Shown: piece by piece, positions 7,677 through 15,843 of the stretch
Layout of the letters: the number at the start of each line of letters is the position of its first letter
How positions within the stretch are numbered: the stretch's first letter is position 1
DNA from: Nitrososphaerota archaeon
GTDB taxonomy: Archaea > Thermoproteota > Nitrososphaeria > Nitrososphaerales > Gagatemarchaeaceae
Direction: 5' to 3'
DNA: 64,000 nt
Assembly (NCBI GenBank): GCA_027886905.1
Contig: JAPCJO010000002.1
Span: 1-64,000 of the forward strand
The notes under the pieces: model-generated
Databases searched by the model: none
The model's input: the letters and a program-made list of their open reading frames with translations, nothing else
Told to the model about the DNA's origin: nothing
Translations under genes and position numbers: made by a program

Positions 7677-8252
7677 CTACTGCCAGGCGCCAGCGAACGG
7701 AATCGAGACTCCGTCCGACAGCCCTACGACGCCCGTGTAGTCCTGGCCCGTCGCTGGCGTCGGGCTTACCTCAGAGCTCGGTGCGAACAAGGCGAAGGTC
7801 GTGGACGACCCCGATCCCAGTCCGCCGATGTCGCACTCCTCTGAGGGGGTGAACTCCGAGACGACCCCTGCCGAGGTGATCGAGATGTAGGACACGCCAG
7901 CGGTGCCGGTGCCATTGTTGGTCAGGGCCAGGTAGGCGCCCGACGGCGAGGCCGCGCACGTGAAGGTTGAGGTGACGCCCGTGGCGTTGAACCCGCTCGC
8001 GGGTAGCGCCGCGTCTCTGACCGCGACCGCGAGCTGCCCCGCGACAGCCGCGGTGTAGTTCGCGGAGGTGGAATCAGGAGAGGTGCTGACCTCTCCTCCG
8101 CCCGGAGGTGGGTCAATCCCGATTGAAGAGGAGGCATTGCCCAGGTTGTGGTAGATTATGACCCCGCTCACCGCGGCGGCGACCACCATGACGAGAGTCG
8201 TCATCACGACTGCGCCCGAGGCTCCGCCTCGCCTTGGCTTCCCCCAAGCCAA
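7677..8252 (-). CDS. Archaeal type IV pilin-like protein 2
   Basis: 191 residues, TTG start (LAWGKPRRGGASG). Same class III signal layout as its neighbours: KPRRG before the hydrophobic stretch AVVMTTLVMVVAAAVSG. The C-terminal beta domain repeats the TFTCAASPSGAYLAL segment of pilin 1 followed by a second Cys in EECDIGG, so the two are recent paralogues sharing a likely disulfide. It lacks the Leu/Ser repeat region of pilin 1. Located between the other two pilins on the same strand, each with its own promoter. Confidence 0.8.
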   Translation of the reverse strand: MAWGKPRRGGASGAVVMTTLVMVVAAAVSGVIIYHNLGNASSSIGIDPPPGGGEVSTSPDSTSANYTAAVAGQLAVAVRDAALPASGFNATGVTSTFTCAASPSGAYLALTNNGTGTAGVSYISITSAGVVSEFTPSEECDIGGLGSGSSTTFALFAPSSEVSPTPATGQDYTGVVGLSDGVSIPFAGAWQ

Positions 8253-8279
8253 CGATATCCTCGCAAAACGCTCGCGCGA

Positions 8280-8308
8280 GGTATTAAGCCCGTGTGGATT
8301 TGAGATAC
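8280..8308 (-). promoter_or_regulatory. Shared 29-bp pilin promoter block, copy 2
   Basis: GGTATTAAGCCCGTGTGG...ATAC on the plus strand, differing from copy 1 at only a few positions in the upstream half. It sits 28 bp from the TTG of pilin 2. Confidence 0.7.
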
Positions 8309-8324
8309 GAGGGGCTTGAGAAGC

Positions 8325-9614
8325 CTACTGAAAGGTGCCCGCGAAGACGAGTATCACGCCGTTGCTCATGGTCACCGTGCCCGTGAAGGATGCGCCAGAC
8401 ACCGCCCCTGTGACCAAATCGGTCGCCGCCATGGTGATGTACAAGGGGTTGCCTCCAAAGACGCCGGCCGCCGTCACCGTGCAGGCGCCAGTTATGGGGA
8501 AATTGTAGACCGCTCCACTGTAGGTGATGGACATCGAAGTGGCGGATGCAGGTGCATCTCCTGTGTTTACGAGGAGGATGCTGTTCGCCGCGGAGCCCGT
8601 GGCGCACGTTGGCGTTGCTGAGTTGCTTCCCCCGGCGAGAGTGGCCCCGACTAGGTCGGTTCCAGTCACGGCGACCTGCGCCCCCTGACCGACCGGGGGC
8701 GACTGGAAGGTCCCCGTGAATATTATGTGCTCGCCATTCGCCAGGGTGATCGCTCCTGTGTACGGCTGTCCTGGCGCCGCGTCCGTGACAAGGTCCGTTG
8801 GGGCCATCGTGATGACCACGCGTCCTCCCGCAGCTATGTTGCAGGCGCCTGTTATGGGAAATTCGAAGGCTCTTCCATCGTAGGTGATCGAGAACGATGC
8901 AGCCGACGAAGCGGCGCTCCCTGTGTTCGTCAGGGTGATGCTGTTCGCCGAGGACCCGGTCGCGCATGTTGGCGTTGCTGAGTCGCTCCCCTCGGCCAGG
9001 GTGAAAGCGATCAGGTCTTGTGCCGTGACCTCTACGTGCCCCGCAGCCGTGGGTTGACTCATCGGGGTGGGCACCTCCTCGCTCAAGCCGATGGACTGGT
9101 CCACGTAGTCCAAGGTCCCTGGCGCCTGACCGACCGGTAGCGCGAACTCAAGTTGGCCAGCGGCGTGTTGTCCGCTGAGAAGGGTCGCGGGCGCGAACGG
9201 CTGGTCGCCTTGGGGAAGCGAGTCGGATATTTGCACGACCTGCCCGGTTTGGGTCGCTAACTCGAAATCCTGTTGAAAAACTGTCCAGCTGGCGTTGCCC
9301 GTATAAGTGGCAGTCACCGTGAAGACATAACAGGTGGACTGCTGGCTTGCGCCGCATCCTCCCTGTGTATCGGGTTGGACGCCGGATATCTGAATCAGAT
9401 AGTCACTATTCTCGCTCGTGGTAGTTTGCGCGCTCGACGTCTGAGTTGAGTTGTTGGCGGTGCTCGATGGCGAGGGAAAGTTGACGCCTGGGAAGGAGCC
9501 GTTGCGAGAGTAATAGATGGTCGCCCCCGTGGCCGCCGCGGTGGAGATGATGATGATAATGATCACAGCCACGGTGCTTGAGGCTGCGCCCCGCCGTGGC
9601 CTGGCGTAAGTCAA
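8325..9614 (-). CDS. Large pilin-like protein 3 with two tandem beta domains
   Basis: 429 residues. The TTG at 9614 gives LTYARPRRGAAS, which aligns residue for residue with the starts of pilins 1 and 2 and keeps the promoter spacing, so longer upstream starts are rejected. The class III signal is PRRG then STVAVIIIIIISTAAATGA. Residues ~50-200 are a Ser/Thr-rich stalk and a beta domain with two Cys; residues ~200-315 and ~315-429 are tandem copies of one module (TPTCATGS-ANSI-L-NTG ... FPITGAC ... VITMAPTDLV / YITMAATDLV). Probably a pilus-tip or adhesive subunit, by its size and tandem modules; that role is inference. Confidence 0.78.
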   Translation of the reverse strand: MTYARPRRGAASSTVAVIIIIIISTAAATGATIYYSRNGSFPGVNFPSPSSTANNSTQTSSAQTTTSENSDYLIQISGVQPDTQGGCGASQQSTCYVFTVTATYTGNASWTVFQQDFELATQTGQVVQISDSLPQGDQPFAPATLLSGQHAAGQLEFALPVGQAPGTLDYVDQSIGLSEEVPTPMSQPTAAGHVEVTAQDLIAFTLAEGSDSATPTCATGSSANSITLTNTGSAASSAASFSITYDGRAFEFPITGACNIAAGGRVVITMAPTDLVTDAAPGQPYTGAITLANGEHIIFTGTFQSPPVGQGAQVAVTGTDLVGATLAGGSNSATPTCATGSAANSILLVNTGDAPASATSMSITYSGAVYNFPITGACTVTAAGVFGGNPLYITMAATDLVTGAVSGASFTGTVTMSNGVILVFAGTFQ

Positions 9615-9644
9615 TAATATTTCCATCAAAAAAGTATTCGCCCC

Positions 9645-9673
9645 GGTATTAAGCCCATGTGAATCTGGGATAC
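9645..9673 (-). promoter_or_regulatory. Shared 29-bp pilin promoter block, copy 3
   Basis: GGTATTAAGCCCATGTGAATC...ATAC on the plus strand; third copy, 31 bp from the TTG of pilin 3. The conservation extends beyond the TATA box into the upstream GTATCCCAGAT part, which suggests a binding site for a shared activator or TFB variant. Confidence 0.7.
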
Positions 9674-9799
9674 GGGTTGACGCGGAAACGGGACCCGACC
9701 TTGACGGCACCTTTGCGCTTTCAAACCGGCGATGCCGGTTTCCGACCCTCCTCGGCCGGCGCACTCTTATCTACGCCCAGCTCCCCTCACCAATCAGCT

Positions 9800-10861
9800 T
9801 TGAGCTCCGACGAAGCGCTATACGACAAGGTGGCTAGGAAGGTCCTCTCCGAGACCCTCCGGCTGAAGAAGGGTGAGACCCTCACCATAGAGTCCTGGAA
9901 CAACGGCCTCCCGTTCGCCCGGCGGCTGGTGGTCGAGGCGAAGAGGATGGGGGCGATCCCAGTAGTGGTCTTCGAGGACGAGTCCGCTTACGTCGAAGGC
10001 GTGAAGGTCACCCCGAAGGACGTCCTGGGGAGCATGGGGAAGCAAGAGTATGGCCTCCTCGCCGGCTCCGACGCCTACGTCTTCATCCCGGGGCCGCCAA
10101 TCGGCGCATATTCCCCGCGCCTGTCGCGCGAGGAGGCCACCGACTCGACGAAGTACAACCGCTCCTGGTACGAGGCGGCCGAGAAGGCCAAGCTCAGGGG
10201 TGCGAGGCTCCCGTTCGGCTACGTCGGGAAGGATTACGCAAGGCTCATCGGGAAGAGGCCCGAGGAGGTCGTTCGCCACCAGCTCAGGGCCGCGCTCGTC
10301 GATTTTGCGAGCATCTCAGCTAGCGGGAGGGCGGTCGGGCAGGCCCTCCAGGACGGCGCCCAGGCGACCCTGCTTACCCCGGGCGGGAGGCTGGAGTTCA
10401 CGCTCAAGGGCGACCTCGAGGTCGAGGACGGGCTCGTGGACGAGGGCGACGTCGCGGGCGGCTACAACATGACCTACGTGCCCCCGGGCTATGTCTCGAA
10501 GCAGGTCGACACGGCCTCCGCGAAGGGCGCGGTGGCGCTCTCCCCGTCGGTGACGCGGCTTGGCCTGCTCAAGGACGCGAGGCTCGAGTTCGAGGGCGGC
10601 AGGCTCGTCGGGTGGAGGAGCAGGGGCTCCCCGAAGCTCTTGGCCGAACTGGTGGAGGCGGTCCAGCTAGAGAAGCGCGCGCTATCCACGGTCATCGTGG
10701 GCCTCAACCCCCTGATGAGGTACGAGAACGGTCAGGACAGGATGGTGTCGGGCGGGATAGGCCTGGGCGGGTTCGGCTTCATGGGGACCGTGAGGAGGGC
10801 GAGCCTCTCCGTCGCGGGGAAGGCCCTCGTCGAGAAGGGAAAGCTCGCGCTGTCAGCCTGA
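9800..10861 (+). CDS. M29-type aminopeptidase-like protein with apparently degenerate metal site
   Basis: 353 residues from TTG 9800, ~30 bp after a TATA-like CTCTTATCTA. Overall order matches the M29 (AmpS/PepS/AmpT) thermophilic metallo-aminopeptidase family: N-terminal segment LRLKKGETLTIES, a middle region with SASGRAVGQALQDG and LTPGGRLEFTLKG, and a C-terminal Gly-rich end. In true M29 enzymes two Zn/Co ions are bound by Glu, Glu, His, Tyr, His and Asp, the first Glu in a P-x-GE-V motif. Here that motif reads PPGYV, and the later His-containing strands read SGGIGLGGFGFMG and ASLSV without His. It is therefore either a divergent enzyme using other ligands or a non-catalytic relative. Its 3' end overlaps the convergent membrane gene by 9 bp. 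Confidence 0.7.
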   Translation: MSSDEALYDKVARKVLSETLRLKKGETLTIESWNNGLPFARRLVVEAKRMGAIPVVVFEDESAYVEGVKVTPKDVLGSMGKQEYGLLAGSDAYVFIPGPPIGAYSPRLSREEATDSTKYNRSWYEAAEKAKLRGARLPFGYVGKDYARLIGKRPEEVVRHQLRAALVDFASISASGRAVGQALQDGAQATLLTPGGRLEFTLKGDLEVEDGLVDEGDVAGGYNMTYVPPGYVSKQVDTASAKGAVALSPSVTRLGLLKDARLEFEGGRLVGWRSRGSPKLLAELVEAVQLEKRALSTVIVGLNPLMRYENGQDRMVSGGIGLGGFGFMGTVRRASLSVAGKALVEKGKLALSA

Positions 10862-11530
10862 GCGTGCGAGAGAGGTCTCCGGGCGCCTGGACGGCCCGAG
10901 CCTCCCGTGCGCGAGGCCGTAGGCCGTGAAGAATAGGGACACGGTGAGGAGGAACCAGTTGCTCAAGAGCGACACGCCGTCGAAGGTGAAGCTCGAGACC
11001 AGGTTGATCGCCTGGCTGTCCATCTCTACGGGGGCGAAGAGGAGCACCACAACGGTGAGGAAGAGTACGGATGGCAGGGCGAAGAACCTCCAAGCCCTCG
11101 CGGTCCCCATCGCCACTGACAGGGCGCCGAGGGTCAGGACCCAAGTCACCAGGGCGAGCGCCCCGTAGCCCTGGCTGCCGTTTTGCCCGAGGGCGCTGCC
11201 GCCGATGAACCCCAGGAGCGTCAGGGGGTATTGGACGATGTTCACGCCTCTGACGTCGAGGACGCGGTTAACCTTCCTCGAGTTGCATAGGACAAGGAGT
11301 GCGAAGGACAGCGCGCCCCCGGCTCCAAGGAACGCGAACAAGGGGGAGAGTCGGGACCTCAGACTTCTGGTCACGACAAAGGAGTCCAGCCTAGGGCCGA
11401 GCCCGCGAGACTCGACCAGGAAGGCGAGCGGAAGGAGCGCGGCGACGGCCACGACCCCTTCGAGCACTTCGAACTGTGTGGCAAAGGACCAGACAAGGTC
11501 GCCGCCGAAAGGGGTAGCAATCACGCTCAT
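10853..11530 (-). CDS. Polytopic membrane protein, unknown
   Basis: 225 residues with about six hydrophobic spans (for example VVAVAALLPLAFLV, FAFLGAGGALSFALLVL, FALPSVLFLTVVVLLF and the last near WFLLTVSLFFTAYGLA) and a basic, Arg-rich C-terminus. No transporter or enzyme motif is visible. Convergent with the M29-like gene, overlapping its stop by 9 bp. Confidence 0.6.
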   Translation of the reverse strand: MSVIATPFGGDLVWSFATQFEVLEGVVAVAALLPLAFLVESRGLGPRLDSFVVTRSLRSRLSPLFAFLGAGGALSFALLVLCNSRKVNRVLDVRGVNIVQYPLTLLGFIGGSALGQNGSQGYGALALVTWVLTLGALSVAMGTARAWRFFALPSVLFLTVVVLLFAPVEMDSQAINLVSSFTFDGVSLLSNWFLLTVSLFFTAYGLAHGRLGPSRRPETSLARSG

Positions 11531-11742
11531 CGAGACTCCACCGGCTCCTGTTTCAGAGGACGGAGGAATTTTGGATGCAAAATAGATGAGCTTACCTCAC
11601 TGTTTGAGCGACTACCGCGTCGTCTGGACGAAAGCCGAACTGCATATCCTAAATCGAGGGAATCCTTTGCCCGGCCGAAGTCCATGGCGTCCCTGCCTAG
11701 AAAGGCCTCACCGCTTAAATTGAGACTCACGATGGATTGTGG

Positions 11743-11925
11743 TTGAGCGATGACGTTCGGGACGTCGAGGCCACCCAGTTCGACATTGGGACCACGTCGA
11801 TAAGGCTGGTCAGGGTGGGGAACGTCCTGCAAATCTTGTTCAGTAGCTCGCTCGAAGCCGAGTACCTCTACAAAGAGTTGGTGGAAAGGTACAAATGGGC
11901 CGAACGGAAAATTAAGGGCGACTGA
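11743..11925 (+). CDS. 60-residue protein, unknown
   Basis: A TATA-like CGCTTAAATTG at 11709-11719 lies ~28 bp before TTG 11743, giving LSDDVRDVEATQFDIG. The product has a short beta region (TSIRLVRVGNVLQILFSS) then a helix (AEYLYKELVERYKWAERKIK). It ends 2 bp before the GTG of a 42-residue gene, so the two are probably co-translated. Not recognised. Confidence 0.5.
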   Translation: MSDDVRDVEATQFDIGTTSIRLVRVGNVLQILFSSSLEAEYLYKELVERYKWAERKIKGD

Positions 11926-11927
11926 CC

Positions 11928-12056
11928 GTGGAGAAGCTGACCAAGAGGAAGGAGGCCGAGCTTCGGCTCATCGCGGAGTTGACCCTTGACGCAACGCTGG
12001 CGGCCGAGTCCAAGCTTGCGAAGCTCGCGGAAAGACCCCGCCGCTCGCCAGCCTAA
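11928..12056 (+). CDS. 42-residue charged helical mini-protein
   Basis: GTG at 11928, two bases after the TGA of the upstream gene. The product (VEKLTKRKEAELRLIAELTLD...) is one long charged amphipathic helix. Believed mainly because of the tight spacing and clean helix periodicity; it could form a coiled coil with its neighbour. Function unknown. Confidence 0.4.
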   Translation: MEKLTKRKEAELRLIAELTLDATLAAESKLAKLAERPRRSPA

Positions 12057-12097
12057 GCCATCGCCGCCGTCGCCGGACCCCCGACGCGTCCTCCCTC

Positions 12098-12811
12098 TCA
12101 GCCCTTCAGCTTCTGCGCGAGCCTCTGGGCTAGAATCGCGTTCTCCCCTACCTCGTCGTGCCGGAGGTAGACATAGCACTGCTCCGCCCCCTTGGCCAGC
12201 CCGTTGATGCTCTCACCCCACCGGTCGATGCCCTTCGCGTCGTAGGAATCCAACCGTAGCCTGAGGTAGGCGAAGCCTCCCGTGACTTGGAAGGTGGGCC
12301 TCATCTCCTCCGTCTCCGCGATGCAGAACCCGGTTTCGTGTCCGTCCAGGAGCCGGTAGGTTGGGGGGTCGAGCCACGACTTGTGCCTGAACTCAAAGAC
12401 CCTGCTCTCGATGTCCGAGGTCTCGGAAAGGAACCCCTCCAGGAGCTTGAGGTTTTGCTTCATGTAGGGCGGCAGCTGGAAGAGGACGGGGCCTCGCCTC
12501 TGGCCTAGGAGGTCGAGCGTCTCCGAGAGCCTGTTGGCGGCGTCCGCCGAGCCCTCGCCCAGCTTCAGGATGTGGGTGATCTGCTGGGGCGCCTTGAAGG
12601 CGAAGCGAAAGTCCTCGCCGGTCTTCCCTGCCCAACCCTCGACGGAGGAGGGCTTGGGCGCCGCGTAGAAGGAGCTGTTGATCTCGACGCTCCTGAGGCG
12701 CTTGGCGTAGTGGGAGAGGAGCTCCTCGCTCTTCGCCTCCTTCGGGTAGAACTTCCCCCTCCAGCGCGGGTAGCTGAAGCCGGAGACCCCGACGTAGAAA
12801 CCGGTCGTCAC
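12098..12811 (-). CDS. DUF72 (YecE-like) family protein
   Basis: 237 residues, GTG start (VTTGFYVGVSGFSY), TATA-like CATTTAACAC ~33 bp upstream. It matches the DUF72 family: the opening VGVSGFSYPRWRGKFYP, the YAKRLRSVEINSSFY strand, FAFKAPQQITH, and VLFQLPPY. This TIM-barrel-like family is widespread in archaea and bacteria; its biochemical role is unclear. Length is normal. It diverges from the PEP synthase gene. Confidence 0.9.
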   Translation of the reverse strand: MTTGFYVGVSGFSYPRWRGKFYPKEAKSEELLSHYAKRLRSVEINSSFYAAPKPSSVEGWAGKTGEDFRFAFKAPQQITHILKLGEGSADAANRLSETLDLLGQRRGPVLFQLPPYMKQNLKLLEGFLSETSDIESRVFEFRHKSWLDPPTYRLLDGHETGFCIAETEEMRPTFQVTGGFAYLRLRLDSYDAKGIDRWGESINGLAKGAEQCYVYLRHDEVGENAILAQRLAQKLKG

Positions 12812-12940
12812 GCGCTTCGCCCGCTCCGTCCACTTCCCCGCGTGTTAAATGTGGTTGTGCACCGGCGCTTCCGGCCCCGGCGGCTGCGTCTTTCGCCGAC
12901 CGCGCGGAGGCTTCAATCCTTAAGAAACGGCTCGACGCGC

Positions 12941-15295
12941 GTGACTCATGCCTTGAAGTCGGGCTACATCAGGTCGCTTGGCGAGATAACGAAGGACGAC
13001 GTCCGCGTCGCCGGCGGGAAGGGCGCGAACCTGGGCGAGATGTACCGGGCCAAGCTTCCCGTGCCCGAGGCCTTCGTCGTGACGACAAAAGCCTACAGGG
13101 CGTTCGTGGAGCGCAACGGCCTCGACGAGAAGCTGCGGCAGCGGCTGAAGGGCATACGCATGGAGGATGTGCGCAGCGTCGAGCGTGGCGCCGCGGAGCT
13201 GAGAAAGATAGTCGAGTCCTCCGACGTACCCAAGGACCTGGAGGCTGAGGTCGAGCTCGCCTATCGGGAGCTGAGCAAGAAGTTCGGGTCGGAGACCCTG
13301 CCAGTGGCCGTGAGGAGCTCGGCGACGACGGAGGACCTCCGCGACGCGAGCTTCGCGGGGCAGCAGATCACCGTGCTGAACGTCAAGGGGGCGGAAGGGG
13401 TGCTCGTCGCGATAAGGAAATGCTGGGCCTCGGTCTACACGGCGAGAGCGACCTTCTACCGCGCTGAGCGGGGGTTCGGCTCGGGGACGGTGGACACGGC
13501 GGTGGTCGTCCAGGCGCAGATCATGAGCGAGAGGTCCGGCGTCGGGTTCACGATCCATCCCATCACGGGGGACAAGACCCAGATGGTCATCGAGGCCGTC
13601 TACGGGCAGGGCGAGGAGATAGTCTCCGGGAGGGTGGTCCCGGACACCTTCGTCCTCAACAAGGAGACGGGCGAGGTCCTCGACAAGAGGATAGTCAGCA
13701 AGAAGAGGATGAAGAAGGCCAGCCTGCGCGGGTCGGGGCTCGTGAGGAGCCAGGTCCCCGCTAGCCTGAGGCAGAGGCAGGTCCTCGGCGAGGACGAGCT
13801 CAAGAAGCTCTGGGAGCTGGGGAGCGTCCTGGAGAATCACTACGGCTACCCCCAGGACTTCGAGTGGGCGATCGAGAAGGGTACGATCTACCTGCTACAG
13901 ACGAGGGCGGTCACCTTCATAGCGAAGGGCGCGCACGAGGAGTCGGTGGAGGAGGAGCCAATCCTGACGGGCCTCGGCGCCTCCCCCGGGATGGGGTCGG
14001 GGCCAGTCAAGGTCGTGAAAGGGGTGAAGGACCTCGGGAAGGTGAGCCAAGGGGACGTCCTGGTTACGAAGATGACCACGCCCGACTACGTCCCCCTGAT
14101 GGTCAAGACTTCGGGCATCGTGACCGACGAGGGCGGCATGACCAGCCACGCCGCGATAGTGAGCAGGGAGCTCGGGGTTCCGTGCGTGGTGGGGGCGTCC
14201 GGTGCCACCAAGGTCCTCAAGGACGGCATGGTCGTGTCGGTGGACGGCTCGAGGGGGCTCGTCTTCCGTGGGAGGGTGAGGGCGGTGGCGTCGAGCAAGG
14301 ACACGGCGCAGCACCTGGAGGAGGTGAGGAGGCTCAAGACCCGGACCAAGATCTACATGAACCTGGGCGTCCCCGACAAGATCAAGGACTACTCCGGCAT
14401 ACCTTTCGACGGCATCGGGCTGATGAGGGTGGAGTTCATCATCGCGAGCTACGTGGGACAGCACCCGATGCACCTCCTCGAGACCGGGAAGGAGGACGTA
14501 TTCGTCGACTGGCTCTCCGGGGGCGTCGCGACGGTCGCCAGGGAGATAAGCCCCCGCCCCCTCGTGGTCAGGTTCTCGGACTTCAAGACCAACGAGTACA
14601 GGGCGCTGGAGGGTGGGGAGAAGTACGAGGAGGTCGAGTCCAACCCCATGCTTGGATGGCGGGGGGTCTCGCGCTACATATCCCCGGAGTACGTGAAGGC
14701 GTTCCAGATGGAGCTCAAGGCAATAAAGAGTGTGAGGGAGGAGATGGGGCTCACCAACGTGTGGGTCATGCTACCCTTCGTCAGGACCACGTGGGAGGTC
14801 GAGAAGTGCGTGAAGCTGATCGAGGAGGCGGGCCTCGTCAGGGGGGAGACATTCAAGGTGTGGCTCATGGCTGAGGTCCCCTCGATGGTCTTCCTCGCAG
14901 AGGAGTTCGCCTCTCTCTGCGACGGCTTCAGCATCGGCTCGAACGACCTGACGCAGCTCATCATGGGGATCGACCGCGACTCTGGCCGCCTCGCCAAGAT
15001 GGGATACTTCGACGAGAGGAACGAGGCGGTCAAGAGGGCCATCAAGATGCTGATAGAGGGCGCCCACAAGCAGGGGAGGACGGTCTCCATCTGCGGCCAG
15101 GCCCCGTCCGTTTACCCCGACTTCGCGGAGTACCTCGTCTCCCTGGGCATAGACTCCATCTCCGTCAGCCCCGACAGCGTCGCGAGAACGAAGGAGCTCG
15201 TGTTCCGCGCGGAGTCGAAGAGAGCGAGAGGCGAGGCCCCCCAAAAGAGGGACGAGGACAGGGCGGCGGGCCGGAGCGGCGAGCCCGGAGCCTAG
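12941..15295 (+). CDS. ppsA: Phosphoenolpyruvate synthase
   Basis: Converts pyruvate, ATP and water to PEP, AMP and phosphate, the entry into gluconeogenesis. 784 residues from GTG 12941, chosen because a TATA-like AATCCTTAAG lies ~25 bp upstream and the frame extends beyond family length otherwise. Residues ~1-340 are the PEP/pyruvate-binding ATP-grasp domain (opening GGKGANLGEMYRAKLPVPEAF, then AVRSSATTEDL). The swivelling domain has GGMTSHAAIVSRELGVPCVVG with the phospho-His near residue 402. The C-terminal barrel has SNDLTQLIMGIDRDS and the catalytic Cys in ICGQAPS near residue 718. Complete. With the PEP carboxylase at 42342 it links pyruvate to oxaloacetate. Divergent from the DUF72 gene. 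Confidence 0.95.
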   Translation: MTHALKSGYIRSLGEITKDDVRVAGGKGANLGEMYRAKLPVPEAFVVTTKAYRAFVERNGLDEKLRQRLKGIRMEDVRSVERGAAELRKIVESSDVPKDLEAEVELAYRELSKKFGSETLPVAVRSSATTEDLRDASFAGQQITVLNVKGAEGVLVAIRKCWASVYTARATFYRAERGFGSGTVDTAVVVQAQIMSERSGVGFTIHPITGDKTQMVIEAVYGQGEEIVSGRVVPDTFVLNKETGEVLDKRIVSKKRMKKASLRGSGLVRSQVPASLRQRQVLGEDELKKLWELGSVLENHYGYPQDFEWAIEKGTIYLLQTRAVTFIAKGAHEESVEEEPILTGLGASPGMGSGPVKVVKGVKDLGKVSQGDVLVTKMTTPDYVPLMVKTSGIVTDEGGMTSHAAIVSRELGVPCVVGASGATKVLKDGMVVSVDGSRGLVFRGRVRAVASSKDTAQHLEEVRRLKTRTKIYMNLGVPDKIKDYSGIPFDGIGLMRVEFIIASYVGQHPMHLLETGKEDVFVDWLSGGVATVAREISPRPLVVRFSDFKTNEYRALEGGEKYEEVESNPMLGWRGVSRYISPEYVKAFQMELKAIKSVREEMGLTNVWVMLPFVRTTWEVEKCVKLIEEAGLVRGETFKVWLMAEVPSMVFLAEEFASLCDGFSIGSNDLTQLIMGIDRDSGRLAKMGYFDERNEAVKRAIKMLIEGAHKQGRTVSICGQAPSVYPDFAEYLVSLGIDSISVSPDSVARTKELVFRAESKRARGEAPQKRDEDRAAGRSGEPGA

Positions 15296-15340
15296 CGTGC
15301 GAAACACGTATACGCCTCCGGCGGGACACGCGCTCTCGCC

Positions 15341-15616
15341 TTGCCGACCTGCCCAAAGTGCCAGAAGTGGATAAGCGAGAGCCACTACCAGAGGCACCTC
15401 GGTCGTTGTGGCACCACCCACAAGCGCGAGCCCCAGTCCCTCTACGTCCCCTCAGCCACCCCGCAGGTGGAGAGCCCTGACAGAGGGATCACCTACGGCC
15501 CTCCGGGCGAGGAGCACGGCAGGAACTGGACCAAGGTGATGGCCGCTTTCGTCATATTCCTGCTCATCGGCTCCGTGGCCGTCTTCTTCGTCCTGTACGC
15601 GCTCTCGCTCCTGTGA
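15341..15616 (+). CDS. Zinc-knuckle membrane protein
   Basis: 91 residues, TTG start ~27 bp after a TATA-like ACGTATACG. N-terminus LPTCPKCQKWISESHYQRHLGRC contains C-x2-C-x8-H-x3-H-x3-C, a small zinc finger facing the cytoplasm. After a polar linker, residues ~65-90 form one C-terminal membrane span (AAFVIFLLIGSVAVFFVLYAL). Its TGA overlaps the GTG of the next gene (GTGA), so the pair is probably translated together. A membrane-tethered zinc finger; role unknown. Confidence 0.65.
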   Translation: MPTCPKCQKWISESHYQRHLGRCGTTHKREPQSLYVPSATPQVESPDRGITYGPPGEEHGRNWTKVMAAFVIFLLIGSVAVFFVLYALSLL

Positions 15617-15819
15617 GGCCAAGAGTTCAAGAGATGTCGATGTCTCAGGCCTCTGAAGGGTCAGGGGCGCCAGAGGAGCCGTACGAGTGGGCCTACGACA
15701 ATGCCCAGAGTAAGTGGGTCAAGATAACGGCGAAGAACAGCCAGGGGAGACGGTGCGGCCGCTGCGGATGCCCTTGCCCGTGCACCTGCCCCGATTGCCT
15801 CAACCAGTGCTGCTCGTAG
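15613..15819 (+). CDS. Metallothionein-like Cys-rich mini-protein
   Basis: 68 residues if it starts at the GTG 15613 overlapping the previous stop (internal ATGs at 15634 and 15640 are alternatives). The last ~20 residues contain nine cysteines in C-x2-C, C-x-C and CC spacings, ending NQCCS. Such density is typical of metal-cluster or metallothionein-type proteins. The N-terminal half is acidic and has EWAYDNAQSKWVKI. Coupled to the membrane zinc-knuckle gene, which suggests a shared metal-related job; that is inference. Confidence 0.6.
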   Translation: MRPRVQEMSMSQASEGSGAPEEPYEWAYDNAQSKWVKITAKNSQGRRCGRCGCPCPCTCPDCLNQCCS

Positions 15820-15843
15820 CAGAAGGTCGCCCTCGCGGGCGCG

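Noticed and set aside
8284..8967. Minus-strand 227-codon frame within pilin 3
   Set aside because: Out-of-frame reading of the tandem pilin modules; His/Arg-rich composition typical of shadow frames.
12572..12940. Longer N-terminus of PEP synthase
   Set aside because: It overlaps the DUF72 gene on the other strand, lacks family similarity, and the TATA-like box near 12915 points to GTG 12941.
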